Below, in pieces: positions 49,100 through 60,320 of a stretch of DNA of 64,000 nt. Every line of letters begins with the position of its first letter. The stretch's first letter is position 1. A model generated the notes under the pieces. It was not told the origin of the DNA. It saw only the letters and a program-made list of their open reading frames with translations, and did no database searches. Source of the stretch: Stentor roeselii (lineage: Eukaryota; Ciliophora; Heterotrichea; Heterotrichida; Stentoridae); NCBI GenBank assembly GCA_006503475.1, contig RSEH01000048.1:123513-187512 (forward strand), read 5' to 3'. A program made the translations under genes and the position numbers.

Positions 49100-49533
49100 G
49101 AACTGAAGAGTCTAGCTTCCCAAGCGCCTTTACTACTCGAATACTCTCTTCTGCTTGAGCCAAATATTCACTACTGTAATCATTGTGCACAAACATGATA
49201 CTAACATACTCTAGCTGAAGTCTTTCCTTATGGCCTTAACTAATCTTTCTCTATATAGTCCGACTCCATGGCCCTGATATGTTTAAAATGAATAATTTTT
49301 TTAATTTCACCCTTCAGTCTTCAAAGCCTTTTCAAAGATAGTCTCCAGGTTGCCGAATCCATAATTTGAGCGGTGTGCCAAAATTTGACCCCTGCGTCAA
49401 GGAACTTGGAAAATAGCTCCATATGGGTTTCTTCGATATTCAAATTGTGCCTGTTCAGGCCTATTGATAGTGTTGAGACTTTTGGACATGAGATACCCAG
49501 GTTCTTGTACACCATCGTGTTTTTCTTAACCAT
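49100..49533 (-). pseudogene. Remnant of an aldo-keto reductase (Kv-beta-like) gene
   Basis: The 5' end is clear: MVYKNLGISCPKVSTLSIGL is the start of the family of aldo-keto reductases that includes potassium-channel beta subunits, followed by LDAGVKFWHTAQI (family pattern GVNFFDTAE.Y). The frame then shifts: GFGNLETIFEKALKTEG continues in another frame, then GVGLYRERLVKAI, and after a further shift KERLQLEYVSIMFVHNDYSS (family pattern RLQLDYVDVV..HRPD). At least two frameshifts and several stops separate these pieces, and the C-terminal half of the barrel is missing. The catalytic Tyr and Lys cannot be read in one frame, so it cannot encode an active enzyme. Confidence 0.75.
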
Positions 49534-50058
49534 TATTCAACAAATTTGATTTTTAAGATGAGAGGATTTTGGGAGGTTGGTGGAAGATGGTTTATGAAAG
49601 GATTTAAGGGCTTTCAATTTCGGATTAGCTATTTTTAATATATGGAATATAGATACCTTAATGTTTATACAGAATAATACTAGATAGGAATTAATAATTA
49701 TAATTTGAAAGCGAATTTACTAAATAGTTTTCTTTCTCTCGATAACCATTATTTTTTAAGTTCATTAAAATTATTTAGGAAAACTTTTAAAGGAAAAAAA
49801 AATATGATTTGGATTTGGACTCAAAGTATTTATATCACTCTTAATAAAAGCATTATTTGATTTTTTTATTTAACAATCTCTGATGAATATACTCAGTATC
49901 ATTCCTTAAATAAGTCTTTCCTAAAGAATCCACTAATAAAAAAACATACCAAGTGTTTCATTGTTGAAAATATTTATTCCTGATAATTTTCAAGAAATCT
50001 TTAAAATATTCGAAATTGCAAGTAAAAAAATTTATCATATTCAGTAATCAGATAATTA
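49534..50058. other. AT-rich intergenic region
   Basis: 525 bp between the divergent aldo-keto-reductase remnant and the kelch pseudogene. Poly-A/T runs only; no frame, repeat or RNA that I can support. Confidence 0.45.
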
Positions 50059-53000
50059 ATGTTGATCATTCTTTTCGTCCTTTGCAACTCGTTGAGCTTA
50101 AACTTCATTCCAAACACTAAAACTCCTCCAAACAGCCGATACAATTCATTCCTAGATCACCTGAAGCCCAGATCTTCATTAATTTTATTTGGAGGCTGGT
50201 TAGGTTCTTCAGGTTTCAACGATATCTGGGAATTTTCTTTACTTTCAATGACCTGGCAAGAAATCATTCCCTTATCAAGCGAAAATCCCAGTATTGCTTA
50301 TAAAGAACCAAGAAGAAGCCCGGCAGGTCTGACAAGTCTCTCGAAGCCGAAATTTTACATTTTTGGAGGACAAACAACTGAAGGTCCTGAAAATGATTTT
50401 TGGGAATTCGACTTTGACCAAATGAAATGGGAAAAAAAAAATACTTTTAATACTCCATCTTCGAGATTTAGTTTTGGATTTGCTAGTTTCGTGGAAGGGG
50501 ATCATCAAGTTTTGGTTATTCAGGGTGGAACCACTTTTTATGATCTTGTTAATGAGATGTGGAGGTATCAGATATTCAGATTTAATTTAAGTAGCTTTGA
50601 GTGGACTTCAATGAAAAATGATGGAGAAGTGCCGTTGCCTAGTAATTTGCCAGTTTTGTTTTATTATGAAGGGGATTTGATCCAAACTGCTGGCTATGTA
50701 GCTGAAGACTATTGCTTCCCATATCTCTATAGATATTCTTTAACAAACGAAAAATGGGAAGTTATTTCAGACAAAAAAAGCGATTTTGCATGCAGATTTC
50801 TTTGCCAAGGTTTTATCCATGACCATAAATTATTCATCCTCTACGGCTGGCTGACTCACATAGAAGAAGAATCCCAAGATGTCCTAATCTTCGACCTAAA
50901 AAGCAAAAACCAGTACTGAGAAAAGACCCAAGACTTTCCTTCCCTTGCATCCTCAGAATATTCCTTAGTAAAAGTTGAAAACACGATTTTCCACTTCGGA
51001 GGATACCACTTTTCACTAGGCGACTACACAAATAAATTATCCAAACTTGACATGAAAACCTTGTAAGTGACAGAAATCCATGACAACCTGATATTTCCCT
51101 AACAAAGAACTTTCCATTCAATGGTTTTAATCAGTGAAAAAATATTCCTTTTCGGAGGGATTCACAAAGACCAAATTTTCAACGATCTCTGGACTTTCGA
51201 CCTTTCTTCTTCAAGATGGGACCAAATTTCAACGAAAGGATCAATCCCTTCTCCCAGATACCTTCACGCGACTTGTGCTGAAGGAAACTCATTCGTCGTC
51301 TGGGGCGGGGAGGACAGTTCTGGCTTTAGGAATGATTTTTTTATCTTCAACTCTTTGACTTAAACCTGGACTGAACTAGTTTCTTCTTCAGCCTCGACCA
51401 GCGAAAGGAACTTGTCTTGTGATGAAAGACTTCAAAGTTTTTTTATACGGAGGAAGGACCAGCTCTGAAGTTTCGAATGAACTTTGGGAGTACCGCTTTG
51501 GAAGTAATAGTTTTCACCTGGTTTCTCATTCAACAGATCACGCGGTCGCTTATTGTCAATGCTGGGTCAAGGGTTACTTGCTGTTTGTGTCTTTAGGAAC
51601 TTTCGTCAATGAAGAGCCTTCAGGTTTAAACTAAGTTTTTAAATTGTCTTCACTTAAGTGGAGTGACTTTCATAGTCATGAAAATAAAAATACTGACTCA
51701 AGCCAGTCGGTTCAGGTCTTTGTCGGGGATCAGGTCGTAAGCGTCGGGGGTCATCTCTGGGGACAAGAAACTTTAAAGAAAATATCAATTTTAGGACCTG
51801 GGAATCAATTGAAAGTCTTTCCAATCGGTTTTGATTTGGTTGTCGTTGGATTTGCCTCGGTTTATTATGGAAAAAAATTGTTTTTGTTTGGAGGAGGAAT
51901 TCAAGTTGGAAATAGTTTTTTACCCACTGTCGGGCATAACCTTTTCTTTTATATTAACGTGAAAGAGATTTGTGGAAAAGGAAATTGTCAGGCTCTTTGT
52001 TCTGCTGGTACTTTTAATGATAGAAAAAATTGCAGAGGTTGTAAAGCAGGGAGTTTTAGTGAAAAAATTGGAGGCTTGAAGTGTGTCGAGTGTGGACCTG
52101 GCACTTTTAATAAAAATTCAAGTGCTTCGAGTTCTCAGCAGTGTATTCCTTGCCATGAAGGAAGTTATATTAATGAAAAAGGAGCAGAGGCTTGCAGAGT
52201 TTGTCCTAAGGACAAGTATTGTCCAGTGGGGAGCACAGGTTATTTAGATGTAAAGATCAATGAAATCAAGGGATCTGTTCAGCCACCTTTATACGAAGAT
52301 CCTGATTTATCACAGTCGAAAAATATTTATCAAACTTTAGTCAGTGTGCCGTTGTTTTTGGTTTTTGTTATTTTGTTTCCTTTTAAAAAACTCAGGGTTT
52401 ATGCGAGAAAACTTGACCTTTTTAATGAGAAACATGATAACCCGGGTAATGATTATATGATTAGGAAAAAAACTCTTATTGGAGCTTGTTTTTCATTTTT
52501 AGTTGTTATTGGAGCTTTGCTTTTAACGTGTTCTACGATTTTAAAATACTTTAAGGCGAATATACAGGAGACTAAAGGACTTATCACGCTTGCTGTTCTT
52601 GAGTCAGAGGCTAGTGTGTTTGAAGCTGATAAGCTTATTATGGAAATTTCACTTTTTTCCTATGGAGGACCATGCAAATCAGAGTTCAAAAACTGGTTGA
52701 ATGTAACTACTAGGAACATCGAATATGCAAATCAACTAATCACCTGCGAAAAGCTTAAAAATAGTTTGTGTAGAATTCGAATTAGTTCTAATAGAGCATT
52801 TATCAATACTGGAGCCTTTTTTACAATTACTCTAACTGAAAATCCATGCTTTTCATTCGGAATCGAAGTAAACATAACCTCTAGTTCTCCTATTCCTGAT
52901 AAAATAAGTTCAGTTTTTTCTTATATTCGGCCAGAAAATAATTCAGTGTTTATTGGATCTGTTCTAACTGAGTTTTACTTTCTAGCATCTCCTTCTTTAT

Positions 53001-53371
53001 TTAAATCTGAATCAAACAGGTGGGACAGTAAATCAACTGGCTACCATATCTCAGAAAGAAACAGTCCTAAATCTGGAAGTCAGTATAGTGCTCAGGATTT
53101 ATCTTCAGTTTCTTATCTAAATCTAAAAGTCAGTATTGAAAAAGGCTCTACAGGACTTCTGACACAAAGAAAGCTCAAACAGGATTTCATATTTTTTGTT
53201 GGAAGTTGACTTGGAACAATATCAGGACTATTTGGAATTGTTGGGTTCATCATGGCATATTTTGAAGCTTTCACTAATAAATTTTTCAATAAATGCATAT
53301 CAGAAGATAAGGTTCAAAAGATTAGCGCTATAGATACTGATTTAAACTTTACAACTGTTACAAAAATTTAA
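50059..53371 (+). pseudogene. Kelch / Cys-rich / multi-pass membrane protein gene, disabled
   Basis: A signal peptide (MLIILFVLCNSLSLNF) is followed by kelch repeats (LILFGGWLGSSGFNDIWEF; FYIFGGQTTEGPENDFWEF; KIFLFGGIHKDQIFNDLWTF; VFLYGGRTSSEVSNELWEY). Next come Cys-rich GCC2/GCC3-type repeats (CKAGSFSEKIGGLKCVECGPG) and membrane helices (VSVPLFLVFVILFPF; FSFLVVIGALLLTCSTIL; a last one near 53.25 kb). Reading is broken by TGA 50917, TAA 51064, TAA 51100, TAA 51361, a one-base frameshift between about 51380 and 51419, TAA 51632 and TGA 53207; the natural end is TAA 53369-53371. None of the stops is covered by a 15/16-nt GT-AG segment. Protein similarity continues across every break, so it is a young pseudogene of a family common in ciliates. 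Confidence 0.8.
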
Positions 53372-55183
53372 GAAAATTATAGTTAATGATGGAGAGATAG
53401 ATTTTTGGGGATTAATAAGGAATAGTTTAAAAAAATATTAGTAATTCATCCTTGTTATATATTTCTTATATAACTTAATTAAAAGTTATTTATTTTTTAT
53501 AGAAATGTTTGTATAATATATATATCTGCTATTGTCTAAATGATGATTAATCATATGTATGCTACTTTTTATGAAATATCAAAGATAATCATGGTAAATG
53601 AATTAATGACTAATTAATTCATAAAATTCTTCAAAAATTCATTTGATTTATAATATTGATATTCATAATTTGATAGTCTTCATATTAAAGCCAAGGGCTG
53701 TTGCTTTGGTCGAATTTTCTTATTTTCCCTAATTTCGGTTTCCTCGGCACAAAATTTTGAAATAACTTTAGAAAAATACAAAGAAAGATTACATCACAAT
53801 GAAATCAATCAGCATGAAAACTAGAAGATATTGAAGGAATAACTGATGTAAATGTTTAAAGCATATAAGGTAAAGCACCGAATTGTCCTTGTTCAATTTA
53901 AGCGAATATTTCAAAAACGAAATTCATTGAAAGTGGACTAATTAGTGAAGCTCCTATTTTAGAATCTATGAAACATCAGGGTCATCACTGAGAATTAAAG
54001 ATTCATTTTATTAGGAAAAATACTATTGAAAAAATCAATGCTAACTTTGATTTGGAAAAGAATCAACTAACTAAAATGCTAAATGAAATGCAAGTAAAAC
54101 CGCCGGAGATGTAAAATAAGTTGCTCTAAAGTCACTGTGCTTGAGATCTTTTACTTTTTTTTAAATAATTGTTGGATCAGTGAAAAAAGTTGTAGTAAAT
54201 GAAATAGATTGTTATAATCGATGTGTTATAATTATTTTCAAGAGGTAATTTATGATTTGGCTTAATTTTCTCATAATACAAACAGAATCTGCAGGATGGT
54301 AACCTTTATTAAGAAATTATCATTAAAATTACTTTAATTATTTTAAAATCCTGAATGGACTTGGTAATTTCAGAATAAGGTTCTTGTATAAAGGTAATAT
54401 TCCTTTTCTTATTATGTCTATTTATTATTAAAAAATTTAAGTGTTTTATTCAATTTTCTGATTCATACTATTCTAGTCTAACCCTTAAATACTATTTAAC
54501 CTTTGAATAGGGGTAGAATTAGTAGACTAAGAAATGAATTTCCTATCTTCGAAGTACCAAGTGTTAATAAGATTAATTTTTTGACCTAATCTTGAAATTT
54601 ATACCCTTCTAAGCTTTCATCGCAGGAATAAATTTATGCAAATATCGTCAGCTTTTTAATACACTGATTTTCAATTCAGCCTAGAGAGTACTTATTGAAC
54701 TGAGCACATCCAACAAGTTTTCTTGAAAGGAATGCATGAAGCATCATCTCTAGACAGAGTTTCCACAACATATCAAAGCATTCAAAAATTAAAGACTTCT
54801 GATAAGGAAGACAGTCATTCCCAAAGGCCAAACAATCATTACATTAGTAAAGATTTAATTTCAAATTCAATAAAGTTCATATCAGAAACTCCATTAATCT
54901 TGGGGAAAACTCACTACTAAACTTAGTAAAATTCTAAAGATTATCATCTTAAAATTGGCATTCAATATTCCAAACCATCAAGAAATCTATTATTTCTGTT
55001 TCAAAATTTAATAAGTATCAGATAAAAAAAATTTTCTATTAGAAAATTTGTTTCTTGCTGCAAAATAATGCTTAATTCCATTCAGAATCTTATTGGCTTA
55101 GAAAAATATCTAATTATAACAAATATTTCTTCCACCTGATTAAAGATGATATAACCTATTAATCAAAATGGTGATTTATAAAA
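53372..55183. other. 1.8-kb AT-rich region with faint coding remnants
   Basis: No complete gene. Two pieces are protein-like: about 53930-54110 (+), where KTKFIESGLISEAPILESMK continues after an in-frame TGA as ELKIHFIRKNTIEKINANFD; and 54699-54920 (+), TEHIQQVFLKGMHEASSLDR followed by a Ser/Gln-rich tail ending at TAA. Neither belongs to a family I recognise. They look like eroded genes. Confidence 0.4.
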
Positions 55184-56275
55184 ATGGGTCACTGTATTTC
55201 GAAATCATCTAATAAGGAACACCTTATAAAACGAGAAGTGAAAGCTAATGAAAATGGTATTCTTAAGATTATAACAGAACAAAACAATCAAAACCTTTCC
55301 CAAATTCCAGAAGATTGCCTCAGATTAGAATTATTTTTGGAAAAAAACTTAGTTGATTCAGGGGAAACTCTCAAAGGGCATATTCATATCCAAATACTTG
55401 ATACTTTAATGAATTGCGAATTGATTATGAAATTCACAGGAGAAGTTCTGATAGGTAGTCTGCATGGTCAGCGAAATGCTTTATTTTTTTTAAAGAACTG
55501 GATTGAGCCTATTAATCCTAGCCAAATTTGCATTCCCTTTGAATTCATCATACCGAAAAATATCAAGCGAAGTGTGTGTTCCTTCGGAGATATAAAACGA
55601 TTTTTGAAATACTACTTGGAACCTGTATTCAAATCCCATAAAGGGATATATAGCATAAAGGAATTACTCAATATTGAATATGATGAATTGGAGTTAAAGA
55701 ATACCCCGTTGTATCAAACCCGAGAGCATCAGATTGGCAGATGTAGAGGAGAGATTTTGATTAAGAGAACTTGGATTAATAGAATTTCTAATTCTGGATC
55801 TCCAGTTGAATTTGCACTCGAAATTAATAATCAGAGAAGCCTTGTCAATATAATTTCTGTCGAATTTGAAGTATCATTATGGGATTCTAAAAATAATACG
55901 AAACATGTAGAAAATCTAAAAAACTGGGAATCGAAAATTTCAATTGAAAAAGGTACTCTTTTCTTGTTAGAAAATCAAAGGATTAAATTTGACTCTCCTG
56001 AAAATTTGAAATATTTTAAAGGAGAATATTGGCTTTCAATTACTATTAAAACTAGTCCAGAATGTGAGAAAGAATTAAAGCTGTTGACACGGTTTGGTAT
56101 GAGACCTTTGATTTCTCAAACCGAAATTTCACTAAAAGAACTTTCTCACTTAAACTCAACTATTTTACCAACTGCAGTTTTAACTTATGATCCTGAAATT
56201 AAAATCGACAGAGAAGTGATATATACGAATAGAAATGATTATTTCATCTATAGCAAAGCACTTACAAGGGATTAA
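55184..56275 (+). CDS. Arrestin-domain-like protein with acylation-type N-terminus
   Basis: 363 residues, complete. The start MGHCISKSSN offers Gly2 for myristoylation and Cys4 for palmitoylation. From residue 45 the protein reads as an arrestin N-lobe (LELFLEKNLVDSGETLKGHI, then CELIMKFTGEV). From about 185 it reads as a C-lobe (RGEILIKRTWINRISNSGSP, EYWLSITIKTS). Arrestin-domain proteins act as adaptors in endocytosis and ubiquitin-ligase recruitment. No PPxY motif is visible. Codon use is AT-rich like its neighbours, yet the frame is fully open, which argues for continued selection. Confidence 0.7.
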   Translation: MGHCISKSSNKEHLIKREVKANENGILKIITEQNNQNLSQIPEDCLRLELFLEKNLVDSGETLKGHIHIQILDTLMNCELIMKFTGEVLIGSLHGQRNALFFLKNWIEPINPSQICIPFEFIIPKNIKRSVCSFGDIKRFLKYYLEPVFKSHKGIYSIKELLNIEYDELELKNTPLYQTREHQIGRCRGEILIKRTWINRISNSGSPVEFALEINNQRSLVNIISVEFEVSLWDSKNNTKHVENLKNWESKISIEKGTLFLLENQRIKFDSPENLKYFKGEYWLSITIKTSPECEKELKLLTRFGMRPLISQTEISLKELSHLNSTILPTAVLTYDPEIKIDREVIYTNRNDYFIYSKALTRD

Positions 56276-57765
56276 CTTAGATTTAATTGTTTTCAAAATT
56301 TTGTGTTTTGATATAATAAGTGTGGTTATATAAATAAAATTATCCTTGATATGGTTGAGAATAAATAGAGATCTTTTGATTATTTTCATATAAAATTTTG
56401 CTATTAATTTGTTGATGACTAGATACATAATACTCATTTAAAGTGCCATAGAGCATAAAAAGTTGCTTCAGTAATGGGTGATAAACTACAGATATGATAC
56501 TTTCCTCAGGTTCAGATCCAGTCCTATTTGAACCTCTCCATTCTTACTGGAACCCAAATAAAAACAGATCCAAATAAAACCTCATATCGAAGCATATTTT
56601 TTGCTGCTTTCATCAATTACTCTGGTATTCCCCAATTACTCTATATCTGTGGTGACTACCTTTCTTACAACATTCGCCAGCTGCTTGAATAAGCAAAGAC
56701 TTAAAGTAAACAATTCATTCTCCTACAGTGCTTCTTTTTTTACACTAAGAGTTAAAATAGCTCAGGATGCAGCATTTCTACTCAATTTTTATATTCCCTA
56801 AGACTTTTTGCCTTGTCAAAAGTCTTTCTCAGTGGTTTTCTCTACATGCAGATATCTTTCCCCTTGTTTGGAAGTGTTTTCGGTCTCAAGTTCATCAATT
56901 GGTTTTTTCCTTAAAGGAAAAATTGATCGGGCTCAGTTATTTTTTAGGTGAACTTTATACTTAAGGTATTTTGATTTTTTCTTTGCATTTCTTGGGACCA
57001 CCCGATGATGAAACTGTTTCTCACCTTGAAAAAGCGATTGTGTATTGTGGAATCGGTATTATTATAGTCCAGATGAGTTGCAAAATATCAGTTAATTAAT
57101 TTATACTATCTTCAAGATCTTTCGAGATAACTGCATGAAGATAAGCTAGATAAGGCCACGCAGTTGTTGATTTAAACACTTTAAGAATTCCAATTGGTTT
57201 ATCAATTTCATTAGAAAAAAGGGTGGATTCCTTAGTAAGTTTGAATTAATTTTTGCTGTTTGATTATGGAATTGCAAAGATAAGAGTTTACCATGAATAT
57301 AATAATATATGCTTTCATCTGAATCAACTCTAATATTGTCAATAAGAATCAGTCCTTACTCAAGACCAATTAAATTCAAAATATTTGGTCTTCGCTGACT
57401 TTAGTCCTTGAACTACTTTGAAAAATTTTCTAATTCTTCTGAAATATCGAAACTGATATTATATGCTATCTAAGCATCTAAAGATTACAAATGTAAAATG
57501 ATTTTGTTTTAAGCTGTTATTAGCAGAGTCATAAATCATTTAGCAAGTTTGAGCCACTTTATTCATTATTAATAATTATATAAATAAAAATCAATTGATC
57601 AAACAACCCTTAGCTTGTAATCTACCTTTTATTTATTATCTTTCATCACTCAAGTTTTATTTAATTATATTTAAACGAATTTTAGACTGTCTAGATGTTA
57701 AACTTATAATTAAAAAGAAAGGAAACTCAGATTAATTTTTTCGAATAATAATCTAATTACCTAAA
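56276..57765. other. 1.5-kb AT-rich region with a possible membrane-protein remnant
   Basis: Near 56767-57099 (+) one frame reads KEKLIGLSYFLGELYT, an in-frame TAA, then GILIFSLHFLGPPDDETVSH and LEKAIVYCGIGIIIVQMSCK. This looks like a membrane-protein fragment, but I cannot name the family. The rest shows no supported feature. Confidence 0.35.
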
Positions 57766-57918
57766 CTAATAGCCCCAACTTTCATAGATGCACTCCTCGT
57801 AACGATCTTTCCATTCTCTTGCATCGTCACTTTCATGGAAGTCGTCAAACTCAAATTGTTTTGTTTCAAGGTTCCAAATAGCCACTAGGTAAATGATACT
57901 CCCTTCTATATCCCTTAC
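57766..57918 (-). pseudogene. Coding-like 3' fragment, 50 codons
   Basis: The minus strand reads VRDIEGSIIYLVAIWNLETK followed by QFEFDDFHESDDAREWKDRY and EECIYESWGY, then TAG. It is well formed, with acidic and aromatic residues and no stop, but has no start codon. It lies just beyond the 19-bp tandem repeat that separates it from the zinc-binding/coiled-coil gene on the same strand, so it may be that gene's detached C-terminus. Confidence 0.45.
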
Positions 57919-57924
57919 CTAAAT

Positions 57925-58070
57925 GTAGGTTACAATCTTCGATGTAGGTTACAACCTTCAATGTTTGTTACTAACTTCAATGTAGGTTACATCCTTCGAC
58001 GTAGGTTACCTTTGACTTCATTGTAGCTTACAAACTTCGTTGTAGGTTACAATCTTTTTCGAAGATTACC
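57925..58070. repeat. Minisatellite, 19-bp unit, about seven copies
   Basis: The unit is GTAGGTTACAACCTTCAAT-like. Copies start at 57925, 57944, 57963, 57982, 58001, 58023 and 58042; one copy is 22 bp. The unit is not a multiple of three and several copies carry stops in every frame, so it is not translated as a repeat protein. It exactly fills the gap between two minus-strand coding segments. Confidence 0.95.
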
Positions 58071-58796
58071 TCAATATTGATTACAAAAAAAACAATATTT
58101 TGCATCGTTTGAAAATAAGAGTTGCCGATACACGTTTTCCAAATCTTCTTCTGAGCATTTCAAAGTCTTTAAATCATGGCAAAAGTTTTCCAATAAGAAT
58201 TTAATCTTTTGACTATCAGTCATAGCTCGAAGCTCTACCTAAGTATAACCTTTCACTCTTTCCCCTCTACTTTGCTTAACCCTTTCGCTTTCGCTTTCTT
58301 TTTCTTCTAGGGGTGCCAAGGTTTTTTTTAGGCTCTCGATATTTTGGTCCTTTTCATAAATTTCTCGATTTAAATCACTTATTTTGCTTAGTGTGCTGAT
58401 TTTTATGTCATTTGAGATCTCTCCTACCTCAGCTACTAAAAAAGAGATTCTTTCTTGTGAGAATAGATATCCTTCTAATTCGGAGATGTTCTTGATATTC
58501 TTTGCTGTTTTTTTCAGGCTCTTTATTGCTTCACTTGAGGCCTTTTTCAAAGTCATGATTACTTTTTCAGTATCATTGACCATCTGAACTATATAATTTT
58601 GGATTTTTGAATTCAAATCACTTACAAATATAAGTTTCAAGTCCTTCTTTTTGATACGTATAAGTTCGTGATTTGTTTCATTTTCATGATCTATTGAGTG
58701 ATTATAGCACCAATATGTCATTTTAGGGCAAACTTCACAGGAATTGTCGATTCCGAGAGGACAGCCATTGTAAGAGCAAGACATATTTATAGCCAT
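58071..58796 (-). CDS. B-box-like zinc-binding and coiled-coil protein, tentative 15-nt intron
   Basis: The N-terminus has a Cys/His pattern (CSYNGCPLGIDNSCEVCPKM, then YWCYNHSIDHENETNHEL) like a B-box or similar zinc ligand set. A coiled coil follows (residues 60-175). The frame meets TAG at 58239. An intron 58235-58249 would remove it and continue as ELRAMTDSQKIKFLLENFCH, ending CFFCNQY with TGA at 58071 (236 residues). The coding length fits (711 nt). If the intron is not real, the protein ends at 58239 with 185 residues, or the gene is decaying. It lacks a RING, so a ligase role is not supported. Confidence 0.6.
58235..58249 (-). other. Tentative 15-nt intron with GTTAT 5' end
   Basis: The minus strand reads GTTATACTTAGGTAG. 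Length, terminal TAG, TTA before the branch position and A at position 10 match the other introns, but the 5' end is GTTAT instead of GTAAG/GTAAT. It would remove an in-frame TAG and keep the frame. Confidence 0.5.
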
Positions 58797-59000
58797 GATT
58801 TAATTTAAAATTTATACTTATTAGACCTAAAGCTTAATCATTCTATAACATAAGACAATAATTTTTCTATTTACATATTGCAATTTCATCTCAAATAGTT
58901 ATCTATAGTCCGGTTTTTAATTCACCCTCCAATATCATAAGTCTTCAGGATTTCTTACTCCTTAACCATCCTCAAAAGGGTTTTAACTATTGAATTGATG
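58797..59000. other. AT-rich spacer
   Basis: About 200 bp upstream of the zinc-binding gene with no supported feature; it would hold that gene's promoter. Confidence 0.3.
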
Positions 59001-60101
59001 AAGGAAAGGTAGACAGAATAGACAAGAACAAAAATTTCAGATCTGGTATAGATGGCGAAGGCAGAAAGGATTCCACAAACAATATTAAGACTTTAGACAA
59101 GACAGAGCCATTGATTTACTAGTTAAGTACTATTCTGATACCAAGCAGGCCCTATTAGTTAAGTGACTAAAAACAGACTTGCAGAGCCTACAGACTAATG
59201 TTGAACCTTAAGACTGATGTGGAAGCAGGTCTATTAAGGAAAGAAGAAGAAATTTCGAATGAAACCAGCTGCCCTGGAATCTAGGCTGATATTAAAGTGC
59301 CAGAAATGAAGTGTAAAACTGATGTCCATGCACACGTGGACGTTCATACACCGAGTCTTCCTGGGCTCCAAAAGTTTAAGTTAAAGCAGATGTGAAGGTC
59401 CTTTCGGTAGGACTAAAAAAAAGTCCTCAAGCTCATCTTCAAGCAGCTCAAAGAAGAAGAAATCGAAGTCAAGGCTCATATTCCAAAACATGATAAGTAA
59501 AATTGGCCTTAAAAAGAAATCTTCATCATCCTCTTCAACCAGTTCAAAGAAGAAGACGATTGAAATCAAACCTCAAATTCCAAAGCCTGATATTTTCGGT
59601 AAAATCAAAAAAACTGATACTCCTAAGGGTGAAGTTCAAATTGGTCGAGGAATCGGCCTTGAAAATAAATCATCTTCATCAAGTATCTAAAAAGAAGAAG
59701 GCATGTGTTAATCTTCCTAAGGTTGATGTTTTAGGTAAAATCACTAAGCCTGATACCCTTAAAGGTGAAATTAAAGTAGGAGGTAGAACCGGATTAAAAA
59801 AGAAGTCCTCCACCTGAAGTAGTTTGAAAAGAAAAAAAATTGAAGATAAGACAACTTCCAAAAGCTGAAATTTCTGGAAAATGAAAAAATTGACACTGCT
59901 AAGGGAGGTATTATAATCGGAGGAGGAATAGGGCTCAAAAAGAAATCATCTTAATCACCCAGCAGTTCAAAAAAAAAGTTGAAGTAAAGGCTAAACTTCC
60001 GAAGGCAGAAATTTCGACAAATATAAAAAAATCTGACACTTCCAAAGGAGAGATGAAAGTGGAAAGTTTGAACAAGAAGTCATATAATTCATCTTGCAGT
60101 A

Positions 60102-60320
60102 GTTTCAAAGAATAAGATCGATGTCATGGCTCAAATTCTTAGGGCAGAAATTGTGGCAAATATAAAAAAACCTCACACTCCTAAAGGAGGTTTTTAATCG
60201 GCAATAGGGCTTTCAAAAGAATAAGATCGATGTCAAGCTCAAATTCTTAGGGCAGAAATTGTGGCAAATATAAAAAAACCTCACACTCCTAAAGGAGGTT
60301 TTTAATCGGCAATAGGGCTT
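60102..60320. repeat. Tandem duplication, 109-bp unit, two copies
   Basis: AATAAGATCGATGTCA occurs at 60111 and 60220, and each is followed by the same block through AGGAGGTTTTTAATCGGCAA. The copies are near identical. It lies inside the decayed Lys/Ser-rich gene, and 109 is not a multiple of three, so it arose after the frame was lost or broke it. Confidence 0.9.

Noticed and set aside
51093-51105. CCCTAACA as a heterotrich-type telomere unit
   Set aside because: A single copy inside the kelch pseudogene, with no tandem array.
51062-51106. A 45-nt intron that would remove two stops of the kelch gene
   Set aside because: All supported introns are 15 nt, and removing it would delete a conserved part of a kelch blade.
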